DNA from: an uncultured Acinetobacter sp.
GTDB lineage: Bacteria > Pseudomonadota > Gammaproteobacteria > Pseudomonadales > Moraxellaceae
Reading direction: 5' to 3'
Assembly: GCF_947493735.1 (NCBI RefSeq)
Contig: NZ_CANLSL010000008.1
Coordinates: 1 to 64,000 of the forward strand
Length of the DNA: 64,000 bases
The notes beneath the pieces were generated by a model. It made no database searches and was not told the DNA's origin. It saw only the letters and a program-made list of their open reading frames with translations. Position numbers and translations under genes: made by a program. Shown piece after piece: positions 24,013-33,070 of the stretch; the stretch's first letter is position 1, and each line of letters opens with the position of its first letter.

Positions 24013-25635
24013 ATGAATAAAGTAATTGTGTTAGGTCATCATTTGTGTGACCTTGCAAGAGTGGAAGGTATATTGATGCAACATGGTTTGAGCCCAGCTC
24101 GACCTTCTGCGCGTGATGGTTATTTGCCAGATGAAATTACAAATATCATCTGTAGGGCTAATAAAGTTTGTGATGTGACTGAAGTCCAACACGAATATCA
24201 ATTAAATTCAGTTGTTATCAATCCTTTGTGGAATAATTTGGTTGCAGATTTGTTAGTGGGGAATGTTGAAAATGATTTTTGGGGGTGGGCGGACACGCAA
24301 ATACTTCCGTTATTAAGGTATTGGCATGGCATGGATTTAGGGTTTAAGTATGTTTTGATTTACTCTCATCCACAAATGATTTTAAGAAAATTGATGCGTG
24401 CAGGAGTCTTTGGGAAAAAAGAAGTGAACGATGGATTAGTCAATTGGTATATTTATAATAAAAAAATGTTGGATTTTTATAACGATTTCAGTGATGAGTG
24501 TGTCCTTGTTGAGGAGGGACAAGTTTTTGCATCAACAAACCAGTATTTGAAGCAGTTAAAGTGTCATATCGATGATTTGTCGATTGATAATAATGATGTG
24601 GTAACTACACAAGCTCAATATAGTGGACAAGATGAGATTGGAGAATTCTTAGAAAAAAAAATGCTTTTGCAGTATCGCAATGTAATGGATTTGTATGATC
24701 TATTGCAAAAAAACGCTCATCTACCAGGATTGCAGAAGGAAGAAGAGTTTGAAGAATTTAAAATGTGGGAAAGCTACTCTCAATTCAAAAAAACTGAAAT
24801 CGAGTTAAATTTGTTGCGAAGTGAAATTGGCGCTTTAAAGGAAAGCGGTTTAAGTGAACGTGTAACGCTTGAGAGTGTAAAAAATAAAAGTAAAGAAGAA
24901 GTGCGGGTTCTAACGCAGCAATTAAGTATTTTACAGACACATCTGATTAATCAAGTAAATGATGTGGCTAACATTAAAGAACAAAATAAAAAAATGATAT
25001 CTGAAAGTGGTGAGAAAATTGTAGCCTTACAGGTTGAGGTTGAGCATATTAGAGATGAGAAGAGTAAATTACAAAGTGAGCATGAGAGAAGGATAAAGCA
25101 GTTAAAAGATGAAAATGTTATTTTAAAGAAGGATCTTGAGAATAAGGGGCAGTCTTCTAGTGAATATGAATTGGTCTTAAATCAATTGTATAAAACACAA
25201 GAAGAGTTGCAAAAATCACTTTCTCAAAATGATATGTTAAAGAATCAATTAGATCATAATGTGAAATTTAAAAGTGAAAAGGAAATGCGCCAATTAAACG
25301 GTGCTGTAGAGCGTGTAAAGCGTGACTTGCCTTACCAGCTTGGTTTGAGAGTCGTTGATAGCTCAAAAAACATTAAGGGCTTGGTGAGGCTGCCAACTAT
25401 TTTAATAAAAGATTTACCTCAGTTAAAAAAAGTTGCGAGCGAGATGGAGAAGCTACCATCCTTGGAGTTATACGCAGATTATAATGAGGCTGAGAGAGTA
25501 AAAAGACATTTGTCATATCGAGTTGGTAATGCATTGGTGTTGGGTATGAAGTCACCTAGTAGTATGATTAAACTTCCATGGGTGCTGGGTGTGGAATTTT
25601 TATCCTATAAGAAGCAGAGTCGTAAAAAATTGTAA
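24013..25635 (+). CDS. Sulfotransferase-like (degenerate) domain plus coiled coil plus two C-terminal membrane-tail-like repeats
   Basis: 540 aa; NKVIVLGHHLCDLARVEGILMQHGL and WGWADTQILPLLRYWHGMDLGFKYVLIYSHP align by eye with sulfotransferase landmarks; charged heptad region; ERVKRxLxYxxG repeated twice. Confidence 0.5.
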   Translation: MNKVIVLGHHLCDLARVEGILMQHGLSPARPSARDGYLPDEITNIICRANKVCDVTEVQHEYQLNSVVINPLWNNLVADLLVGNVENDFWGWADTQILPLLRYWHGMDLGFKYVLIYSHPQMILRKLMRAGVFGKKEVNDGLVNWYIYNKKMLDFYNDFSDECVLVEEGQVFASTNQYLKQLKCHIDDLSIDNNDVVTTQAQYSGQDEIGEFLEKKMLLQYRNVMDLYDLLQKNAHLPGLQKEEEFEEFKMWESYSQFKKTEIELNLLRSEIGALKESGLSERVTLESVKNKSKEEVRVLTQQLSILQTHLINQVNDVANIKEQNKKMISESGEKIVALQVEVEHIRDEKSKLQSEHERRIKQLKDENVILKKDLENKGQSSSEYELVLNQLYKTQEELQKSLSQNDMLKNQLDHNVKFKSEKEMRQLNGAVERVKRDLPYQLGLRVVDSSKNIKGLVRLPTILIKDLPQLKKVASEMEKLPSLELYADYNEAERVKRHLSYRVGNALVLGMKSPSSMIKLPWVLGVEFLSYKKQSRKKL

Positions 25636-25670
25636 TTTGGACGTAATGATACGTATTAGGAGTAATTAAG

Positions 25671-26738
25671 ATGGCTGTGAGTTTTTCTGACATTCTTAAG
25701 GATGTGAGTAAATTAGAAGTGGATGGTGATTTGGTGTCTGCATTGCGAGTACTCGAAGAAAATAAAAATGATAGCGATTTTAAAGATGTGAAATTTATGT
25801 TTCAAATGAATATTGATAGATTGTTGTTGCGTATTAATAATCTTGCAAGTGAGTATTTTTTGGGGGGGGATGCTATATATGAACATCCTAGAAACCCTAG
25901 AACTTATGCTTTTGACTCGAAAGGTTTAGCTAATAAAGAGCTCCTTCCTATAATTTCGCTTACCACAATTAGCACGAGAATTGATCGTGTTTTAATGACG
26001 ATTGATTGTATCAAAAAACAGTCAACACCAATTCATAGCATTAATTTGTATATTTCGGATGAGCCGTATTTGCTTGATGAGGGAATTGATAGAAACCATC
26101 CCATTTTATTGGAGCTGTATAAGCTAGGAGTAAATATATACAATGTGTCGAATACAGGACCTTACCGTAAACAATACCCAGTTATCTATCAATTAAAAGC
26201 TAGTGGTGCTCCTGCGAAAACACCTATTATTACGATAGATGATGATGTCTTATATCCCGAAGATATTGTTGAAAAGCTGGTATGTGCAAAGGATAGTTTA
26301 TCGGCAGTAGTGTCTCATCGAGGTCGACAAATGATTTTAGGTCAATATAAAATGGGACAGTATAAGGAATTTAAGCCACCATTAAATAATCTAGATTATT
26401 TAAACCTTGGAACAGGTAAAAACGGTATTTTATATCGTTTGGATTTCTTTTCGGATAAGTTTGAGGAATATGTTGGGCCTATCATCGCGCCAACGGCAGA
26501 TGATTTGTGGTGTAAGTGGGTAACAGCTTTAAAGTGTATTCCAACTATTATTGTTGAGCCAAATGCGGCATATGAGCCATCATTGGATTTCAAGGAATCA
26601 GCACCCGAGGATAAGGTGGGGTTGTTTCATAAATTTAATGCAAAAGGACGGAATGATGTGGCAATATCGAATTTAGAGACATATTTTTCTCTTTTGGGAA
26701 ACAATCTTTTTTCAATTTATTCTCGGAAGTTTAACTAA
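25671..26738 (+). CDS. Putative capsule glycosyltransferase (SLTT...DDD type)
   Basis: PIISLTTISTRIDRVLMTIDCIKKQSTPI...TPIITIDDDVLYPEDIV...ADDLWCKWV; similar landmarks in the C-terminal half of the next gene. Confidence 0.6.
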   Translation: MAVSFSDILKDVSKLEVDGDLVSALRVLEENKNDSDFKDVKFMFQMNIDRLLLRINNLASEYFLGGDAIYEHPRNPRTYAFDSKGLANKELLPIISLTTISTRIDRVLMTIDCIKKQSTPIHSINLYISDEPYLLDEGIDRNHPILLELYKLGVNIYNVSNTGPYRKQYPVIYQLKASGAPAKTPIITIDDDVLYPEDIVEKLVCAKDSLSAVVSHRGRQMILGQYKMGQYKEFKPPLNNLDYLNLGTGKNGILYRLDFFSDKFEEYVGPIIAPTADDLWCKWVTALKCIPTIIVEPNAAYEPSLDFKESAPEDKVGLFHKFNAKGRNDVAISNLETYFSLLGNNLFSIYSRKFN

Positions 26739-28765
26739 TGAAGTATGATGTAGCAATTGTTACTCCTTTTTATAATACCGAAGATTATTTGCATAGGTGT
26801 ATCCAAAGCGTTTTAGATCAAAAAGATATTAATTTGCAATATTTTTTAATTGATGATGGATCAACAGATCGTTCTGCATATATTGCAAAATATTATGCTG
26901 ATAAAGATGATCGAATAACTTTTATACAGCAAGAAAATAAGGGTCAAGGTCCAGCCAGAAACTTGGCAATAAAAAAAGCGAATGCTGAGTTTGTTTATTT
27001 TGTTGATAGTGATGATTATTTATTTTCAAATAATACATTGTCTATTTTATACAAAACTGCTTTGGAGCATAATTTGGATGTTTGTTCTCCAGATGTACCG
27101 AAGCATTATTTTGAAAAACCATTGGAAGCGATTGCTTGTATTCCTTGTAAGTCGCAATTTATTCGAATGGATTTAATTCGTAAGTTTGATATCTTGCAGC
27201 CTGATGCGCGTAGTGGTCAGGATGGTGTGTTTAGCCATCTAGCTTTAACACATTGTCAGCGTATAGGTATGACTGCTCATGCTAAGTTTCATTACACACA
27301 TGCTCGTGAGGGGTCAACATTTTCTGCATATTTGAAAAATCATGATGCAGTTTCCAATTTGATTAAAATTCATTTTGAAACGATCGAAGCACACTATAAT
27401 AAGTTTAATTTATGGGGGAAAAATGCTCTTCGATTATTGAATTTCATTACGGATGAGACTATTAGGAATAGATTTAATCCGCACTATATTTATTTTACTG
27501 ATAAGCAAAAAATAGAGTGTTTAGATGTTTTGAAACCTATTATTTCAAAGGCTTTAGATAATCTGGATTATAAAGATAAGCATCTGATTTCTCCTGTCAT
27601 TATTTATTTAAATTCAAATAATACTAATGATATTATTGAAAGTTATGGAAAAGAATGGTTGGAACTAAGTTTTACACCGAAATTTAGTGAAAATCATAAT
27701 ATTGTTAAAAATGATTTGGTGGTATGTAAAATTGCAAATAAAAAATATCAGCCTGAAAATTTTAGGAAGAAAGTCGTAGAAAAAGACGTAACTGCAATAC
27801 AAGGTTCAGTAAATACGAAACTGGATAGTAGTTCCCCTAATTTTGATTCACAACTATCAAGATTGCAATCGGATGTAAAAAGCCTAAAAGGGAAGTTGGA
27901 TTTATTGCTAAATACGATGACGAATTCGACAGCACAAATAGTATCGAGTATTCGGAACAAGCCCACGAATCTTTCCGTTGGTCAGGCTGACTTAATTGTT
28001 AGTTTGACAACACTGCCACATAGATTGCCATTAGTTCATTATGCAATTGAGTCCATTTTTTCTCAGACTGTTTTACCAACCAAGGTGGTACTATGGATTA
28101 CGGATTCTATAAATGAGCATATGATTACACCTGAATTAAAATCTTTAATTTCTAGAGGATTGGAAATCAAGAAGGTAAAAGATGTTGGGCCACACACAAA
28201 ATTAATTTATGCATTAAAAGCATATCCGACGAAAAGTATTGTAACGGTTGATGATGACATTATTTATCCAATTAACATGTTACAGTATTTGTGGGATCAA
28301 CATACCAAACACCCGAAAGCAATTGTGGCGAATTGGGCTAGAGAATTGGCTTTCGATACCGCTGGTCAGGTTAAAGGTGTTAGAGCTGGAAAATTATTAA
28401 CCCCTGTAAGATTAGAGAATGAAATCGAGCAAGCGGAGTTATTTGAAAGTCGTCCAAACTTAATCGCATTTCCTTATGGTACATCGGGTGTGTTGTATCC
28501 GCCTAAAGCATTGCATGAAAAAGTGATAGATGTGAGCTTGTTTAGAAAGCTATGTCCTAAAGAAGATGATATATGGTTTAAGGCAATGGCTATACTGAAT
28601 AAAACACCAGTAGTTGTTACAAATTTAGGGATAAATCCAGTGCATCATAGTCTAACAGGGACACAGTTGGTAGCGCTAAGACATGATAATCACGGCTTAA
28701 GTCAAAATGAACAGCAAATGAGAGCTGTGTTTGATTACTTTAACTTGTATAAACTATTGAAGTGA
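26738..28765 (+). CDS. Bifunctional glycosyltransferase: N-terminal GT2 plus C-terminal SLTT...DDD domain
   Basis: DVAIVTPFYNTEDYLHRCIQSVLDQ..YFLIDDGSTDRS..YFVDSDDYL; C-terminal LIVSLTTLPHRLPLVHYAIESIFSQTVLPTK...VTVDDDIIYPINML...KEDDIWFKAM. Confidence 0.8.
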   Translation: MKYDVAIVTPFYNTEDYLHRCIQSVLDQKDINLQYFLIDDGSTDRSAYIAKYYADKDDRITFIQQENKGQGPARNLAIKKANAEFVYFVDSDDYLFSNNTLSILYKTALEHNLDVCSPDVPKHYFEKPLEAIACIPCKSQFIRMDLIRKFDILQPDARSGQDGVFSHLALTHCQRIGMTAHAKFHYTHAREGSTFSAYLKNHDAVSNLIKIHFETIEAHYNKFNLWGKNALRLLNFITDETIRNRFNPHYIYFTDKQKIECLDVLKPIISKALDNLDYKDKHLISPVIIYLNSNNTNDIIESYGKEWLELSFTPKFSENHNIVKNDLVVCKIANKKYQPENFRKKVVEKDVTAIQGSVNTKLDSSSPNFDSQLSRLQSDVKSLKGKLDLLLNTMTNSTAQIVSSIRNKPTNLSVGQADLIVSLTTLPHRLPLVHYAIESIFSQTVLPTKVVLWITDSINEHMITPELKSLISRGLEIKKVKDVGPHTKLIYALKAYPTKSIVTVDDDIIYPINMLQYLWDQHTKHPKAIVANWARELAFDTAGQVKGVRAGKLLTPVRLENEIEQAELFESRPNLIAFPYGTSGVLYPPKALHEKVIDVSLFRKLCPKEDDIWFKAMAILNKTPVVVTNLGINPVHHSLTGTQLVALRHDNHGLSQNEQQMRAVFDYFNLYKLLK

Positions 28766-28769
28766 TAAT

Positions 28770-29951
28770 ATGAAAATTCTAGGAACAATTCGCCAATCTG
28801 TAGCCCATGGTTCGCTTGGCGGAATGGAGTTGGTAACTCATGATCTCTACCGAGGATTGGTCGAAAAAGGATTTGAAGTTTTGGTTCTTACCACTGCCTT
28901 GAAAGATTCTGATGAGCAAGAAAAAATAGTGGATGGGGTGAAATATATTTTTATTCAAGAATCTATTTCTGGAATGTACAGTAATGAATATCATCGAGGG
29001 GTGAAGGTTTTTTTTGATAAAATGGCAATAGAAGCTAACTTGCCTGATATTATTCATTCTGCATCTGGGGCTGCTGCATCTTTATTACAAAATAAAGAGG
29101 GCGTTCCAGTGGTGGCGACTTGGCATGGGACACGCTTAGAAGAGGAGTTGGATAAGTTATCTGATTATGCATATATTAAAAAAGGTAAACTTTTACCATT
29201 TCATTTTGAGCGCCTGTATTTAAATGGAATTACTAAACTCGTTCAACAAAATGAATTTGGTAAGTTCGATGCTCATGTGGCTATTTCTCCATTTATGAAG
29301 CAATGCATTACTTCTTATGGTGTGCATGAAGCACAGACTCATGTCATACGAAATTCATTACCAAAATATTTCTCTCGGCAAATTAGCAAAAAAAATGTAG
29401 TTGGTAATCGTATTGTACTAGGGCTTGTTGGACGTTTGATTCCGATGAAGGGACATATGTTTTTTGCCGAGGTGGCAAAACAGTTGGACCCTAATAAATA
29501 TCAATTATTATTGATTGGTGCAGGTGAGTCGCAGGATGTTTATCAGAATTGTGGCTTGGAAGTATCTTCGGTGCGTGTTGATCGTGACAAAATACCAGAC
29601 ATGTATCGGATGATGGATATTTTTGTTAATCCAACATTTCGCTATTCAGGTTTTGATTTGACTGTACAAGAAGCGCTAGCGAGTGGCGTGGTAACGTTAG
29701 TATCGGATGTTACGCCATACCATGAGTATTTCATTGAATTAAACGAGCGCTATGGAAATCAAAGTCCGTATTATGAATTCAAAGTCGCTGATATTGAAAG
29801 CTGTTTAAATGCAATCAACCGAATAGTCGTAAATAAGGCGACTAACGAACATAGTGATGACTTTCAAAAAGAATTTAGTTTTGAATTAATGATTGATAAA
29901 TATATCGCAGTTTTTCAAAAACTAAAAAAAGAGCGCCAAGCAGATGGCTGA
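28770..29951 (+). CDS. Family 4 glycosyltransferase
   Basis: GT4-like: GSLGGMELVTHDLYRGL, IVLGLVGRLIPMKGH, FVNPTFRYSGFDLTVQEALASGVVTLVSD. Confidence 0.85.
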   Translation: MKILGTIRQSVAHGSLGGMELVTHDLYRGLVEKGFEVLVLTTALKDSDEQEKIVDGVKYIFIQESISGMYSNEYHRGVKVFFDKMAIEANLPDIIHSASGAAASLLQNKEGVPVVATWHGTRLEEELDKLSDYAYIKKGKLLPFHFERLYLNGITKLVQQNEFGKFDAHVAISPFMKQCITSYGVHEAQTHVIRNSLPKYFSRQISKKNVVGNRIVLGLVGRLIPMKGHMFFAEVAKQLDPNKYQLLLIGAGESQDVYQNCGLEVSSVRVDRDKIPDMYRMMDIFVNPTFRYSGFDLTVQEALASGVVTLVSDVTPYHEYFIELNERYGNQSPYYEFKVADIESCLNAINRIVVNKATNEHSDDFQKEFSFELMIDKYIAVFQKLKKERQADG

Positions 29952-30214
29952 TATAGATGTTTTGCTAGATAATGATGCACTAAAGGTCTTTTTTCTGAAA
30001 GGAAATTCTGATTTTTTAGTAGTAACTTTCAGCCCTATGAATTTTAACCCGTCCTCTTTAGATGATTTTTATTGTAAAGCACCTTTGGTTAAGCTAGGGA
30101 TTAGTGGGATTAGCATTACGGCAAAGCAAAATCATTGGTATCCTGAAAAATATATGAATGAAGCCATGTCATATATCGTTCAAATAACTAAACAATATAA
30201 ATACGCTTGGACTA
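29944..30214 (+). pseudogene. 5' fragment of a capsule-locus gene (alpha/beta-hydrolase-like N-terminus) truncated by the IS30-family insertion
   Basis: MADIDVLLDNDALKVFFLKGNSDFLVVTFSPMNF...YKYAWT then runs into the IS end; reading frame terminates inside the IS inverted repeat (TGA). Confidence 0.65.
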
Positions 30215-31275
30215 AAACTTGAAGTGCGACACGCCCCCACCCATTAAAGGGAAAAGGAGAAATACCGTGTCGTATACTCAACTTAGCTTCGAAGATCGTA
30301 CAGCACTCATGCTAGAATCCCGCAAAGCTGATTTTTCACCGAGAACATTTGCTCAACAAATCAATCGGCATCATAGTACGATATATCGTGAATTAAGTCG
30401 AAATACAGTCAATGAATTATACCAAGCACAAACTGCATTAGATCAATCAATGAGTCGGCGACGACGTGGGCATAGAAAGCTGAAACTTGATTCACTGCTA
30501 TGGAAGTTTATCGTTGAAGCCATACGTTGTTTATGGTCTCCTGAGTAAATATCGAAACGATTAAAACAAGTTAATGGATTAGACCATACGATGAATATTA
30601 GCCACACCAGCATTTATTCAACCATCCGAGCCTTACCTAAAGGTGAGTTGAAAAAGGATTTACTGTCATGCTTAAGGCATGAGAATAAGAAACGAAAAGC
30701 CAAAGGGGTATCTAAAAAAGATTCAATATTACAAGATATTAAGACGATACACGATCGTCCTAAAGAGGTTGAAGAGCGAAAAATACCTGGGCATTGGGAA
30801 GCAGATTTAATCAAAGGTAAAGACAATAAAAGTGCGGTTGCAACGCTTATTGAACGCAATACACGATTATGTGTTCTTGCCGTGCTACCTGACGCTAAAG
30901 CAGAATCAGTACGCTTGGCATTAACAGAAGCCATGGCGTACTTACCCACAGAACTTAGAAAAACCTTGACCTATGATCGTGGTCGAGAAATGGCTGAATA
31001 TAAGGTTTTAGAACGAGATTTAGGAATAGAGGTGTATTTTTGTGACCCACATTCACCATGGCAACGTGGGACAAATGAAAACATGAATGGGTTAATTAGA
31101 CAATATTTGCCTAAAGGAGTTGACTTGACCCCAGCGACTCAAGAATACTTAAACAAAATTGCGATGTCTTTGAATTGCAGACCAAGAAAAGCTTTAAATT
31201 GGCAAACGCCATTGGAGGCTTTTGCTCAACTGGTTGATTATCATAGTGCTTTTAAATCTGTCGCACCTCATGTTT
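30215..31275 (+). mobile_element. IS30-family insertion sequence, resembling ISAba125
   Basis: Terminal inverted repeats AAACTTGAAGTGCGACA (left) and TGTCGCACCTCATGTTT (right), 15/17 matching; encloses IS30-type transposase. ISAba125 resemblance is from memory of its right end (TGTCGCACCTCATGTTTGAAT). Outer boundaries uncertain by several bp. Confidence 0.8.
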
Positions 31276-31277
31276 GA
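30267..31277 (+). pseudogene. IS30-family transposase interrupted by an in-frame TAA stop
   Basis: MSYTQLSFEDRTALMLES...IVEAIRCLWSPE-TAA-ISKRLKQVNGLDHTMNISHTSIYSTIR... same frame continues to 31277 with DDE-type GHWEADLIKG, TYDRGREMAEY, FCDPHSPWQRGTNENMNGLIRQY. Confidence 0.88.
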
Positions 31278-31523
31278 ATTCGCCCTAGTAGTACAAAAAA
31301 TGTTTATATATGCCAAACTGAGCCAAGCAATATGACACCTTTTTTTATGTATAGAAAAATTGATGATTTTTATGTAATTAGTAATGGTAAATATTATGCC
31401 ACAGCTACCCCTAAACAAACTGTTGATTTTGGAGTTGCGCATATTAAAAATTGGGAGAAATTTTATAAAGTAAGTTTGCAGCGCTATATCGAAAATTTAG
31501 GAACTATTGGAGAAAGTAAATGA
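31278..31523 (+). pseudogene. 3' fragment of a capsule-locus gene downstream of the IS30 element
   Basis: Open frame from the IS right end: IRPSSTKNVYICQTEPSNMTPFFMYRKIDDFYVISNGKYYATATPKQTVDFGVAHIKNWEKFYKVSLQRYIENLGTIGESK; stop overlaps manC start (ATGA). Confidence 0.55.
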
Positions 31524-32926
31524 TCATTCCTGTTATATTGGCTGGTGGTTTCGGTACGAGACTTTGGCCTTTATCTAGAACGCAATATCCTAAGCAATTT
31601 TTATCCTTGCTAAATAAAGATTCGACTTTATTACAGGAAACTTATTCGAGGTTGATCGGGTTGCCAATAGAAAAACCGATTGTTGTGTGCAGTGAGGAAC
31701 ATCGATTTTTAGCAGCAGAGCAGTTGCGGTTGGTTGGTTTGGAAACTTCTAAAATTATTTTAGAGCCTGAAGGTAAAAATACCGCCCCTGCAATTGCATT
31801 GGCTGCGCTTACAGCTTTGAAGAGTGGAAGTGATGCGACATTATTGGTGCTATCTGCGGATCATTTAATTGCAAACACTGAAAAATTTCAGCAATGCATA
31901 GTGTCAGCGATGCCTCTGGTTGAGCAAGATAAATTAGTAACGTTTGGTATTGTTCCTACTCAAGCAGAAACGGGGTATGGTTATATTGAACAAGGTGAAA
32001 AAAATGGTAATGGCTTTGAAGTATTACGATTTGTTGAAAAACCAAATAAAGAAACTGCTCAGCAATACATAGCAAGCCAAAAATTTCTTTGGAATAGTGG
32101 GATGTTTATGTTTAAGGCATCCCAGTATCTTGCTGAGCTAGTAAAGTTTGCGCCAGAAATTGAAAGTGCGTGTCAGCAAGCAATTTCAAATACTGCAGAG
32201 GATGGTGTGTTTGTTCGTGTTGGAAAAGAAGCATTTGGTGTATGTCCAGCGGATTCGATTGATTACGCAGTGATGGAGAAAACTAAGAATGCTGTTGTCG
32301 TACCTTTGGATGTGGTTTGGAGTGATGTAGGGTCCTGGTCTGCTCTGTGGGAAGTTAGTAAGCAAGACGAAAGTGGTAATGTCACTCACGGCGATGTGTT
32401 GATACACGAGAGCGAGAATAATCTAATTTATTCGAATAGTAGATTGGTTTCTGTAATAGGCTTGCATGATACCATTGTAGTAGAAACCAAGGATGCTGTA
32501 CTGGTTGCAAATAAAACAAATGTTCAAGATGTTAAAACGATTGTTGATCAACTAAAAAAAACTGGACGCCAGGAGTACTATAATCACCGTGAAGTTATGA
32601 GGCCGTGGGGTGTTTATGATAGTGTTGATAGTGGCTTGAGATATCAGGTTAAGCGAATAACGGTTAAACCAGGTGCTAAGTTGTCTGTTCAAATGCACTA
32701 CCATAGAGCTGAGCATTGGATAGTTGTCAGTGGTACAGCCAGAATATCTAATGGTGAAAAAACATATTTGTTAACTGAAAACCAATCTACTTATATTCCT
32801 AGTGGTGAAGTACATGCATTGGAAAACCCTGGAAAGATTCCGCTTGAGTTAATTGAAGTTCAATCAGGTTCATATTTAGGTGAAGATGACATCGTAAGGT
32901 ATGAAGACAAATATGGGCGTATTTAA
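31520..32926 (+). CDS. manC: Mannose-1-phosphate guanylyltransferase / mannose-6-phosphate isomerase
   Basis: PVILAGGFGTRLWPLSRTQYPKQFL; VEKPNKETA; C-terminal cupin RPWGVYDSVDSGLRYQVKRITVKPGAKLSVQMHYHRAEHWIVVSGTA. Confidence 0.96.
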   Translation: MIIPVILAGGFGTRLWPLSRTQYPKQFLSLLNKDSTLLQETYSRLIGLPIEKPIVVCSEEHRFLAAEQLRLVGLETSKIILEPEGKNTAPAIALAALTALKSGSDATLLVLSADHLIANTEKFQQCIVSAMPLVEQDKLVTFGIVPTQAETGYGYIEQGEKNGNGFEVLRFVEKPNKETAQQYIASQKFLWNSGMFMFKASQYLAELVKFAPEIESACQQAISNTAEDGVFVRVGKEAFGVCPADSIDYAVMEKTKNAVVVPLDVVWSDVGSWSALWEVSKQDESGNVTHGDVLIHESENNLIYSNSRLVSVIGLHDTIVVETKDAVLVANKTNVQDVKTIVDQLKKTGRQEYYNHREVMRPWGVYDSVDSGLRYQVKRITVKPGAKLSVQMHYHRAEHWIVVSGTARISNGEKTYLLTENQSTYIPSGEVHALENPGKIPLELIEVQSGSYLGEDDIVRYEDKYGRI

Positions 32927-33070
32927 GGGATAAAGTTTAAAATAATTGCATATGAACTTATTTTATATTTCTCTTAGTGGTGTTTGTAGTTGGTTTTTAG
33001 TATTGAAAATTTAAGTCAACCCCTACCAATAAGGGGCTGTTGAGTTAAAAGTAAATTAAGGTGTTTTGTT

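Noticed and set aside
30614-30949. 111-aa antisense ORF in the IS30 transposase
   Set aside because: Opposite a recognisable DDE transposase frame; no independent evidence.
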